Part shown: piece by piece, positions 7,319 to 14,369 of the stretch
Layout: the number at the start of each line of letters is the position of its first letter
How positions within the stretch are numbered: position 1 is the first letter of the stretch
Source of the DNA: Nitrospinaceae bacterium
GTDB lineage: Bacteria; Nitrospinota; Nitrospinia; Nitrospinales; Nitrospinaceae
Direction: 5' to 3'
Assembly (NCBI GenBank): GCA_029261535.1
Contig: JAJDBF010000012.1
Coordinates: 1 to 64,000, forward strand
Length of the DNA: 64,000 nt
Program-made: the position numbers and the translations under genes
The notes under the pieces: generated by a model
Told to the model about the DNA's origin: nothing
The model's input: only the letters and a program-made list of their open reading frames with translations
Databases searched by the model: none

Positions 7319-7407
7319 CAACAGTCAAAGAACGGCCGATTTTATTCAACGATGAAATGGTGCGGGCGGTGACGTTTAAAGTTCTGAAAATAAAAGGGGC
7401 CCGATGA
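7315..7407 (+). pseudogene. Truncated remnant of a phage RPILF-type protein
   Basis: A 30-residue ORF starting TTVKERPILFNDEMVRAV. This closely resembles the N-terminus of common phage proteins that continue with a Gly-Arg-Lys-Thr-Gln-Thr-Arg-Arg motif; here the sequence departs after MVRAV and soon ends. It keeps the ATGA overlaps on both sides, so it may still be translated. A deletion remnant is the simplest reading. Confidence 0.45.
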
Positions 7408-8333
7408 CAACGAAAATTGAGTGGACGGATGTGGTGTGGAATCCGGTGACGGGGTGCCGGGAAATTTCCGACGGGTGCAAAAACTGTTACGCGGCGAAAT
7501 CGTTCAATCGTTTTTCAAAGATGCCGACGCGCGGCGGCGTGTATGTCGGGCGCACCTTCCACGATGTGCAGGCGCATGAGGATCGGCTGGCAATCCCGGC
7601 GACCTGGGTGAAACCCCGGCGGGTGTTTGTGAATTCCATGTCGGATTTGTTCCACGATGCCGTCCCGGAGGATTTTTTGTACCGCGTTTTTGGCGTGATG
7701 GTCAAAGAACGACGACACGCTTATCAGGTGTTGACGAAACGTCCGGAGCGGGCACTGGAATTTTTCCAGAAATATTATTCAGTCGGCGGCGAGTTCCCGC
7801 CGAATATCTGGTTCGGTGTTTCGGTGGAGAATCAGGCGACGGCGGACGACCGTGTGCCGTGGCTCCTGCGTTGTCCGTTTGCCGTGCGGTTTGTTTCGTA
7901 CGAACCCGCGCTCGGTGCGGTGGATCTCACCCACTGGCTGGCACCAGGGGTCGAGCCGATGGCGGACGCGCGGCCTGTCGGTCTGCGATCGATGAAGGCA
8001 GAAAAGAGATTCAACAACGGAATTCATTGGGTGATTGCGGGCGGTGAGAGTGGGCCCGGTGCTCGACCGGCCCATCCCGATTGGTTCCGGAGTCTGCGCG
8101 ACCAGTGCGAACAATACAGCGTGCCGTATTTTTTCAAACAGTGGGGGGAGTGGATGCCGCAAGGGCACATGGCATCGTTGAGTATTTACCCGCATGTCGG
8201 CGCCAGGACACACACCATTGGCTGTCATGACGCGCAGACTGAAACCGATTGCCGTTGTTGGCGCATCGGCAAAAAGAAGGCGGGCAACCTGCTGGACGGA
8301 CGCACGCATCAACAATTTCCGGAGGTCGAGTGA
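7404..8333 (+). CDS. Phage Gp37/Gp68-family protein (DUF5131)
   Basis: A 309-residue protein. The N-terminus has IEWTDVVWNPVTGCREISDGCKNCYA, whose three Cys (CX6CX2C) resemble a radical-SAM-like iron-sulfur site; VLTKRPERALEF and WVIAGGESGPGARP are also family hallmarks. The family is widespread in phages and mobile elements and its substrate is unproven. Length is typical. It lies between DNA-metabolism and lysis/accessory genes. Confidence 0.85.
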   Translation: MTTKIEWTDVVWNPVTGCREISDGCKNCYAAKSFNRFSKMPTRGGVYVGRTFHDVQAHEDRLAIPATWVKPRRVFVNSMSDLFHDAVPEDFLYRVFGVMVKERRHAYQVLTKRPERALEFFQKYYSVGGEFPPNIWFGVSVENQATADDRVPWLLRCPFAVRFVSYEPALGAVDLTHWLAPGVEPMADARPVGLRSMKAEKRFNNGIHWVIAGGESGPGARPAHPDWFRSLRDQCEQYSVPYFFKQWGEWMPQGHMASLSIYPHVGARTHTIGCHDAQTETDCRCWRIGKKKAGNLLDGRTHQQFPEVE

Positions 8334-8812
8334 TGAAGTTGAGTCATTATTCGTTGGCGTTGTTTTTAATTTTTATTTGGAGCATCTCGAATGCCGGTGA
8401 TCCGCCGCCGGTGTTCGAATCGGCTCCGGAGCCTGAGTGGATGAAATACGCGCAGGCGTTGCCGGTGGAGCAGGCAGAGGCGATGGCGCGGGCCATCGGC
8501 ATGAAACAGCAGGGCAATGCCTGGGTCTATCAGGGTGTACTGCCGGAGAATTCAGGTCTCGGGGGATACTACCTATTCCAGTTGGTTGTTGAGGATGATG
8601 CCGGTATCGGGCGGGCATCGGATCACCTGGCACATATTTTTTACGACCCGAGTTATGAATTGATGGTGAAGGATTTGATCGTGCATCAATGGTTCCGCGA
8701 TCAGGGGGTGGAACTCCAGCCAGGGCGGACGCACCAGTACAGTCAATCGGTGGTGTCTTATCTGGCGGTGGTTTCCGCACTGAAAAAACTTACAAAGAAA
8801 GCAGGTGAGTGA
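8333..8812 (+). CDS. Exported hypothetical phage protein
   Basis: A 159-residue protein starting with a signal peptide (LALFLIFIWSISNAG, cleavage near residue 22). The rest is soluble and acidic with no recognised motif. ATG 8333 overlaps the previous TGA and follows GGAGG. A periplasmic role in the infected cell or lysogen is implied by the signal. Confidence 0.55.
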   Translation: MKLSHYSLALFLIFIWSISNAGDPPPVFESAPEPEWMKYAQALPVEQAEAMARAIGMKQQGNAWVYQGVLPENSGLGGYYLFQLVVEDDAGIGRASDHLAHIFYDPSYELMVKDLIVHQWFRDQGVELQPGRTHQYSQSVVSYLAVVSALKKLTKKAGE

Positions 8813-9090
8813 TGGAAATTGAAAGAGATAAATTAGGCTGGCAGTTGACATTTAAAAATGGGTTCAGCTTTGGCTTTTCATGGGTCCATTGCGGGGGGGA
8901 TTCTTCTAAGTCAACGGCCATGCTGGCCGGCTACCACCCCCCTGAATCGATTACCTGGGTTTGGGCGCTTTATTGGCACCGCCCAAACAAAACATCTCCA
9001 TTTTGCTTTTTATCGCCACTAAATTGGTATTGCCCTTTCATCGGCGGGCCCAGTTTTTCCAGACAAAACCCTATGCCTCGCAGAAACTAG
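8812..9090 (+). CDS. Hypothetical phage protein
   Basis: A 92-residue Trp/Phe-rich protein (FKNGFSFGFSWVHC near residue 15-30). Unlike its neighbours it uses more A/T at third positions. No family is recognised. It is the last gene before a terminator-like hairpin. Confidence 0.45.
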   Translation: MEIERDKLGWQLTFKNGFSFGFSWVHCGGDSSKSTAMLAGYHPPESITWVWALYWHRPNKTSPFCFLSPLNWYCPFIGGPSFSRQNPMPRRN

Positions 9091-9110
9091 CCAAATACTA
9101 ATTTCTGAAA

Positions 9111-9142
9111 AATCTGCATTGCCACAATGCAGATTGGTTTTT
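9111..9142 (+). terminator. Rho-independent terminator closing the replication/DNA-metabolism operon
   Basis: AATCTGCATTG (9111-9121) and CAATGCAGATT (9125-9135) form a perfect 11-bp stem with a CCA loop, followed by GGTTTTT. It lies 20 bases after the stop of the gene ending at 9090 and before the lysis/late block. It may be a target for phage antitermination. Confidence 0.7.
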
Positions 9143-9184
9143 CCACAATGCAAATCCACGAACCACACACCACGAGGTTGAACG

Positions 9185-9442
9185 ATGACAGCAGACGTTG
9201 ATTTATTACCCGAGGATTTTCTGGAAACGGCGGGCTGGCAAAAGCTGGCGGAAAAACTGTATGCCATTGGCGGGTCACCGGCCCTTGCCGCGCTGGCGGA
9301 GTTCATGCAACCGCATGCCAACGTCCAGCAGAATTACACGGTGAAAGTTCACTCGACGTTTGAAATTTATCGGCGCGCCGCCCGGCGCATCGCCAATGCC
9401 ACCCCAACAAAATCCCCCTTGTTCCACGCGGAACAAAGTTAG
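9185..9442 (+). CDS. Hypothetical phage protein
   Basis: An 85-residue protein, largely helical, containing LPEDFLETAGWQKLAEKLYAIGGSPALAALAEFM. It starts 9 bases after GAGG and follows a terminator, so it may be the first gene of a new transcript. Family unknown. Confidence 0.5.
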   Translation: MTADVDLLPEDFLETAGWQKLAEKLYAIGGSPALAALAEFMQPHANVQQNYTVKVHSTFEIYRRAARRIANATPTKSPLFHAEQS

Positions 9443-9484
9443 TCCCAATCACCAGCCCCAAGAGTTAGTCCCAACGATTGGGAC
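9419..9484. other. Two short hairpins between a hypothetical gene and the DUF5675 gene
   Basis: TTGTTCC/GGAACAA (9419-9436, ACGC loop) and GTCCCAA/TTGGGAC (9468-9484, CGA loop) are perfect 7-bp inverted repeats. Neither is followed by a T-run. The first overlaps the last codons of the upstream gene. They could be RNA processing or protein-binding sites. Confidence 0.4.
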
Positions 9485-9524
9485 CAAGTATTCCATTTTA
9501 AAATTTGGCAAAATAAAAATTGTT

Positions 9525-9947
9525 ATGGAACGGCTCCGCCTGGTCCGCGTCTCTGAAACGACCACTGCCACGTTTGGTGTGTTGACGCAGGCAGGCGAGG
9601 CCTTCGCCGTCACCATGGAACCACCGTGGAAGGACAACGCGCCGAATGTCTCCTGCATCCCACCATCAATTTATATCTGCGCCGCAACCAACTCGCCGAA
9701 GTTCGGATACACATTCGAAATTGTCGGCGTGCATGGACGCTCTGCGATTCTGTTCCATTGCGGAAATTCAGCGGAGAACACGCGCGGGTGCGTTCTTGTT
9801 GGGGAGCAATTTGAAAAGCTTGATTCAGGAGTCGCCGGGATACTCGCCAGCAGAGCAGGTTTCCGGGAGTTCATGTTCCGCTTGCGCGGAGTCAACGCGT
9901 TTGAAATCGAAATCGTTGACGCGACTGGGGAAATAAAAAATGGATGA
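9525..9947 (+). CDS. DUF5675-family protein (phage lysis region)
   Basis: A 140-residue protein that matches DUF5675: TFGVLTQAGEAFAVTMEPPW, NVSCIPPSIY, SPKFGYTFEI, GRSAILFHCGNSAENTRGCVLVG. The His and Cys in these last two motifs are conserved. The fold is thought to be L,D-transpeptidase-like, but no enzymatic activity is established to my knowledge. Its position next to a holin-like small membrane protein suggests a cell-wall role. I chose ATG 9525, where family similarity begins. Confidence 0.75.
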   Translation: MERLRLVRVSETTTATFGVLTQAGEAFAVTMEPPWKDNAPNVSCIPPSIYICAATNSPKFGYTFEIVGVHGRSAILFHCGNSAENTRGCVLVGEQFEKLDSGVAGILASRAGFREFMFRLRGVNAFEIEIVDATGEIKNG

Positions 9948-10164
9948 AATAAAAAGTGCGGTCGATATTTTTCGGGCACTGCCGGAACCGGCGCAGTGGA
10001 TGGCGTTGGTGATGATCGTGGCGAAGATGATCACACCGTGGACGAAGAGCAGGCGCGACAACAAATTTTATGATTGGATTTTTCGCGCGCTGAACGTGCT
10101 GGCGATGAACGTCGGTAAAGACAAAAACGCTGATGAACAATTCCCGGCACGGGTGATGAAATGA
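9940..10164 (+). CDS. Small protein with one hydrophobic segment, possible holin-like
   Basis: A 74-residue protein with a moderately hydrophobic helix (AQWMALVMIVAKMI, about residues 18-32) and a conserved-looking LNVLAMNVGKDKNADE tail. It overlaps DUF5675 by 8 bases and the next lipoprotein by 4. A holin or antiholin role is only suggested by position and size. Confidence 0.45.
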   Translation: MDEIKSAVDIFRALPEPAQWMALVMIVAKMITPWTKSRRDNKFYDWIFRALNVLAMNVGKDKNADEQFPARVMK

Positions 10165-10562
10165 AACTCTTGACCATTTTGTTGATCGCAACCATAGGGT
10201 TCGGCGGGTGCGCATCGACTACGCCGTTGATGGATTCCGAGGCGGTGGTTGAAATCGAATATGAGAATTTACCGATTCATGCAGGCGACGCGGAGCGGCC
10301 GAGCGGCTACGAATCATTTGTATCGCGTTGTCGAGCAACGCTGAACACTCCGGCCAAAAACGAAAACATCACGCTGGATATGAAATTGTCGGGGGACTGC
10401 GAAACGGCGCGTTTGAAAACCAGTGCCGATGTATCGGACCCGACACACAGCCAGACCGTTGCGGAGAATATTGACGAGAATCGGGGGGAAGTCGTTAAAG
10501 ACACCACCGGGAAAATCGTTGACGGAGTTTTGAAGGGCCTCGTTCCGGTGCCAGGGCTATGA
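10161..10562 (+). CDS. Phage lipoprotein of the lysis region
   Basis: A 133-residue protein with an N-terminal signal and lipobox FGGC (Cys at about residue 17). The mature part is polar and acidic, ending with a Gly/Val-rich VDGVLKGLVPVPGL. Lipoproteins next to endolysin-type genes can be outer-membrane spanins, but no matching inner-membrane spanin partner is obvious. Confidence 0.6.
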   Translation: MKLLTILLIATIGFGGCASTTPLMDSEAVVEIEYENLPIHAGDAERPSGYESFVSRCRATLNTPAKNENITLDMKLSGDCETARLKTSADVSDPTHSQTVAENIDENRGEVVKDTTGKIVDGVLKGLVPVPGL

Positions 10563-10906
10563 AAATAAAAGTAATCCATGTAGCGAGTCAAGTTTCAAAA
10601 TTTCCGGCCGGTCGCTATAAATGGCACGGTCTGGGGTCAGGGCAACACCTCTGTGACCTTATCGTGAAGGCATTGAGAGACCGGCGCTACGGCAGAGTCT
10701 TTATTGATTTTGAAGGGACCGCTGGCGCAGGGAGTTCGTTTATCGACGAGGCATTTGGCGGCCTAATTCGGGAGGGCGGGTTTTCGTTGAATGATTTGAA
10801 CGCAAGACTGTCGTTCTCCGCGATTAGTAAAGGGATGGCGATTGAGGCACTAGCCAGAAGGGCCATTCTGGAAGCTGTCAGCGCGATGCGGGGGGCCGCA
10901 CAATGA
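10559..10906 (+). CDS. STAS-like DUF4325 protein
   Basis: A 115-residue protein. VFIDFEGTAGAGSSFIDEAFGGLIREGGF matches the DUF4325 STAS-like core (beta strand, GSSF turn, helix). Such domains often occur next to a kinase/ATPase-like partner or in toxin-antitoxin loci; no such partner is seen here. The start overlaps the lipoprotein stop (ATGA). Confidence 0.7.
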   Translation: MKIKVIHVASQVSKFPAGRYKWHGLGSGQHLCDLIVKALRDRRYGRVFIDFEGTAGAGSSFIDEAFGGLIREGGFSLNDLNARLSFSAISKGMAIEALARRAILEAVSAMRGAAQ

Positions 10907-11238
10907 AAATTTACACGGCAGTGATGGCGGTGGCATTTTTGGTGCTGTCGTTTTTTCTGTTTGATGCGTTGCATTCGGCGCACGCGGCGGAACCATTTGC
11001 CCGGCATCAGGAAAATGGTCGGGGGACTGTGCTGGTGGCAGGATTGCCGCCGATGGTTATCCCTGGCAAGACGGCGCGATTCATCCGAACGGGCAAGGCA
11101 CCGTCCTATTGGGCGGGTGTGCCGGGGGAAATCCCGGCGGCCTGTCCGCCCGCTGATGAGAGTCACGATTTTATGTGTCCGCAACCCGCGCAGAATTTAA
11201 AGCGGCTGACCGGCAAGACGAAGGAAAGCAAACGATGA
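10903..11238 (+). CDS. Exported small phage protein
   Basis: A 111-residue protein with a signal peptide (VMAVAFLVLSFFLFDALHSAHAA, cleavage near residue 29) and a Pro-rich mature region. Function unknown. It is tightly linked (4-base overlaps) to DUF4325 and to the fibre-like gene downstream. Confidence 0.5.
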   Translation: MKIYTAVMAVAFLVLSFFLFDALHSAHAAEPFARHQENGRGTVLVAGLPPMVIPGKTARFIRTGKAPSYWAGVPGEIPAACPPADESHDFMCPQPAQNLKRLTGKTKESKR

Positions 11239-12833
11239 TTCGACGACTACTCATTGCGCTGATTTTGCTGGCGATCCCTGCCTTTGATGGTGCGGTGTGG
11301 TCTGCGTCTATAGACGCGCTGACCGAAGAGACCGCACCTGCTGGCGCGGACATTGTTTATCTCGGGAAAAATACCGGGCCGGGGGTCTATCTTGACCGCA
11401 AGACGCAGGTATCGAATCTGGTGCCGGTGTCTGCGACGACGACCGAGGTCACCGCCGGAGTGAACACCGACAAGTTCATCACCCCGGACGCTTTGAACGG
11501 CGCGGCGTTAACGCCTGACAGTTTCATCATCAATAAAGTTGTAACCGATTCCATTGGCTCGCCAATCGTTAACCAATCGTGGGCAACGGATGACCCGGCA
11601 TTCGCGGCGACCATCAACGCGATCCTGACCGCTAATGAGTCGCGGTGCATTGTGGCCACGACTGAAACGGTGGTGGCGCCGGGACATTGCATCGCGCACA
11701 ACGGAGTTTTTAATTACTCGGCGCCGTCGCCGAATGTTTTTCCGCTCGGGATTGGCAATGAGGGACTTGTTCAGGTATCGAGCACCGGCACGCTGACCGA
11801 GGGCGATGGGCTGGTGTCGCATGTTTTCTCGAACCAAGGGACCATCATCACCGCCAACGGTGCGGTTTTAATCACGTCGGACAACGATGGGTTGATCACC
11901 ACATTCAACGGTGTTGATTTCCGTATTTTCAACGACACCGGGACGATCACCAGTTCCGTCGCGCTGAATGTAGGCGTGGGTGTTGCTGGCGCGGGCACGA
12001 TCACAAATCTCACGGGCTTGAAATTCGCGGATCAAACAGCGTTCGCCAACGTGAAGTTGATCGACAACGCGGATCCACAGGCAGAGATCGAGACGGCGGG
12101 CGACATCGTCATGGAAGGCGCGACCAGTGGAAGCGTAACGGTTGACGTTCCGGCGGTTGCCGGTGCGAACACGGTGACGCTACCAGCCGCTACCGGCACG
12201 GTTGCGCTGAACACCATGACCACGAAGGGCGACCTGCTGGTCTACGGCACCGCGCGGGCGCGGCTGCCTGTCGGGACAAATGGCCAGGTATTGACGGCGG
12301 ATTCTGCTGAGGCGTTTGGCGCGAAGTGGGCCGGTACGGGCTCGAAGGTCGTGCAAATTGTCGAGGACCCCGACACGGCCACGAACAGCGGCACGGGCAC
12401 GTTCACGAATTGGGCGACCACTCCGCCGCCGGAGACCGAGGGCAATAATTATCTTTCGCGGACCATCACGCCGGCCAGCACGTCGAACACGCTGGTGATT
12501 GACTGGTCGGTTAAGGGCTCGATGGACCAGGCGGGCGGCGACTTTGTGGCGTGCTGGGTGTATCAGGACACGGTGTCTGCTGGCGATCTGGCGATCGATG
12601 CCGTCGTGGCGTGGAACTCATACAGTACATTTGCGCACTTGCATGGGTCGGTCACGGTGACTGCACCGTCGACGAGTGAGATCACTTACAAGGTCAATTG
12701 CGGTGTGGCGACTCCGGGGAGTGGCACGCGAACATTTTATTTTAATCAGGTGGAAATTGCCGGGCCGACGCTGGTGAATGTATTTGGTGCGGCGACGCAG
12801 TCCTACCTGCGCGTGACGGAGTTCAGGCCATGA
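11235..12833 (+). CDS. Tail-fibre-like structural protein with an N-terminal signal peptide
   Basis: A 532-residue protein. Residues 1-24 are a clear signal sequence (basic MIRR, then a hydrophobic core ending WSAS). Residues about 25-300 are Thr/Ala/Val-rich repeats, and the segment TKGDLLVYG-RARLPVGTNGQVLTAD is a common fibre/adhesin motif. The C-terminal 170 residues look like a beta-rich receptor-binding head. It lies upstream of terminase, away from the tail genes. Either an adhesin exported by the lysogen or a fibre with an odd N-terminus. Confidence 0.6.
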   Translation: MIRRLLIALILLAIPAFDGAVWSASIDALTEETAPAGADIVYLGKNTGPGVYLDRKTQVSNLVPVSATTTEVTAGVNTDKFITPDALNGAALTPDSFIINKVVTDSIGSPIVNQSWATDDPAFAATINAILTANESRCIVATTETVVAPGHCIAHNGVFNYSAPSPNVFPLGIGNEGLVQVSSTGTLTEGDGLVSHVFSNQGTIITANGAVLITSDNDGLITTFNGVDFRIFNDTGTITSSVALNVGVGVAGAGTITNLTGLKFADQTAFANVKLIDNADPQAEIETAGDIVMEGATSGSVTVDVPAVAGANTVTLPAATGTVALNTMTTKGDLLVYGTARARLPVGTNGQVLTADSAEAFGAKWAGTGSKVVQIVEDPDTATNSGTGTFTNWATTPPPETEGNNYLSRTITPASTSNTLVIDWSVKGSMDQAGGDFVACWVYQDTVSAGDLAIDAVVAWNSYSTFAHLHGSVTVTAPSTSEITYKVNCGVATPGSGTRTFYFNQVEIAGPTLVNVFGAATQSYLRVTEFRP

Positions 12834-13078
12834 CTGCTATGAAAGTTTGGATTGTTTGCGCGGCGTTGGCGGTGAATGTGGTTATAGCCACGTTGGCCGG
12901 GGCGTACACCTGGGAGGATCGAGTGCAGAGTCATCCAGCGGATGTCCGGTTGAAAAAATATCTGCATCGACTGGAGAACAGAGTGCGGGCGCTGGAGGTG
13001 CAGGCGGGGATTAAGACGGCGCCGCAGGCACCGCCGCTGACGAAACAGGAATTCAAAATAAAGTTTAAAGGGAAATGA
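12830..13078 (+). CDS. Membrane-anchored short coiled-coil protein
   Basis: An 82-residue protein. One N-terminal hydrophobic segment (VWIVCAALAVNVVIATLAGAY, about residues 6-26) is followed by a charged heptad-like region (LKKYLHRLENRVRALEVQ) and a Lys-rich end. The layout resembles small i-spanin-type proteins. It overlaps both neighbours by 4 bases. Confidence 0.5.
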   Translation: MTAMKVWIVCAALAVNVVIATLAGAYTWEDRVQSHPADVRLKKYLHRLENRVRALEVQAGIKTAPQAPPLTKQEFKIKFKGK

Positions 13079-13644
13079 TAACCATCAGAGCCATCACGCC
13101 GATTGACGCAATCATTGATGCTATCAGTGCGTTGCCTAAGAAAATCGCGAAACCCGCGATTGCTAAGGCGTTGAATCGAGCGGCGACTGCTACACGGAAA
13201 AGATCGGCGAAGGTCATACAAAACGAAATGGGTGTGAAGGCGGGGGCATTAAAGACAGCCGTGAAAGTCGAGCGGGCCAACGCAAAGAAGCTGTCAGCGC
13301 TCATATCAAACAGAGGGAAGCGATTGAACCTCATCAGGTTCGGGGCGAAGCAAGGCAAGAAGGGTGTGCGGGCGAAAGCGTGGGGGACGCGGCGGCTATA
13401 TAAAGGCGCGTTCATTGGGAACAAGGGACGCACTGTATTTGCGCGGACCTCGGCGGAGCGACTGCCGATCAAACCTCTGTTCGGCCCAGGCGTTGCGCAG
13501 ACCGTGATTGATGGGGGGATCTATAAAAAGCTCCGGCGGTTCACGTCAGAGGAATTTAAAAAAGTTTTATTTAAAGAGGTCGCTTTCAGGATGCAGAAAG
13601 AAGCGGGAAAGGCCCACGCAAAAAAGAAGAGCATCGCCGCATGA
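13075..13644 (+). CDS. Minor tail protein Z-like (GpZ family)
   Basis: A 189-residue very basic protein (length like lambda gpZ, 192). AIAKALNRAATATRKRSAKVIQNEM and the RLPIKPLFGPGVAQ motif fit the prophage minor tail protein Z family, which acts at tail termination and DNA-tail joining. Its position ahead of the terminase genes is unusual; in lambda Z lies among the tail genes. Confidence 0.75.
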   Translation: MITIRAITPIDAIIDAISALPKKIAKPAIAKALNRAATATRKRSAKVIQNEMGVKAGALKTAVKVERANAKKLSALISNRGKRLNLIRFGAKQGKKGVRAKAWGTRRLYKGAFIGNKGRTVFARTSAERLPIKPLFGPGVAQTVIDGGIYKKLRRFTSEEFKKVLFKEVAFRMQKEAGKAHAKKKSIAA

Positions 13645-13769
13645 GTGGCGCGCGGGTCCTTTCAGCGTTTCAATTTTTACGGATACGTAGCTCGCGAAAA
13701 GTGGCTAGATTTTTGACGGCTGTGAGTGGTTAACGGTTAACACCAGAGCAAAGGATTTAAGAGTGACCC
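13645..13769. other. Candidate cos/promoter region ahead of terminase
   Basis: A 125-base non-coding gap directly upstream of the small terminase gene, the place where cos lies in lambda-type phages. It contains tandem GGTTAAC heptamers (13728-13741) and a possible -35 TTGACG at 13713. The cleavage site cannot be located from sequence alone. Confidence 0.35.
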
Positions 13770-14369
13770 TTGAGTCAAAAAAGCGACATCAAAAAAATAT
13801 GGATCCCGCAGAGGGAGGCTGGCCGTTTGTTCGGCGTGGAAGCGTCGAGTATCAACCGGGCGATCAAGCGCGGCAATTTGCAGAAGAATCCCCAGGGTCG
13901 CGTGGATCGCGATCAGGTCGAGCAGTGGGTGAAGATCAATCGCAAAGAGCCTCCGCCGAAAGAGTCCGCCGATCAACTCGATCTTTTCAACGAGCAGGCG
14001 CGCGAAAAGCATTTCTCCGCCAACCTCAAGGAGCTGGAGTTCCAGGTCAAGCGCGGCGAATTGATCGAGACCGAGGTCGCGGTCGACGAATTTACAAAGG
14101 CGGTCGCAGTCATCCAGCAACGATTGCGCAACATTCCATCCAAGCTGGCCCCTCAAATTGGACGCGCGAACGCGGCATTGCTCAAATCGGAAATCGACGA
14201 GGCGCTGTATGAACTCTCCGAATTCAATCCCGTCACCGGAAAGTCCGGGCCTCCCGCAACTAAGGGCCGGACTGCAAAACGCGATGTTAAGGCTCCGCCC
14301 GCCACCCGATCAAACCGTAAGTCAGTGGGCAAACCTCGAAAGAAAACTGTCAAAAGAAGGAAGCGCTGA
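13770..14369 (+). CDS. Terminase small subunit (Nu1-like)
   Basis: A 199-residue protein. The N-terminal winged helix-turn-helix (WIPQREAGRLFGVEASSINRAIKRGNL) recognises cos DNA in Nu1-type proteins; a long charged helical middle and a Lys/Arg-rich tail follow. The start is TTG 13770, with AAGGA some 14 bases upstream; a better start is not available in frame. Its last 161 bases overlap the large-subunit gene. Confidence 0.85.
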   Translation: MSQKSDIKKIWIPQREAGRLFGVEASSINRAIKRGNLQKNPQGRVDRDQVEQWVKINRKEPPPKESADQLDLFNEQAREKHFSANLKELEFQVKRGELIETEVAVDEFTKAVAVIQQRLRNIPSKLAPQIGRANAALLKSEIDEALYELSEFNPVTGKSGPPATKGRTAKRDVKAPPATRSNRKSVGKPRKKTVKRRKR

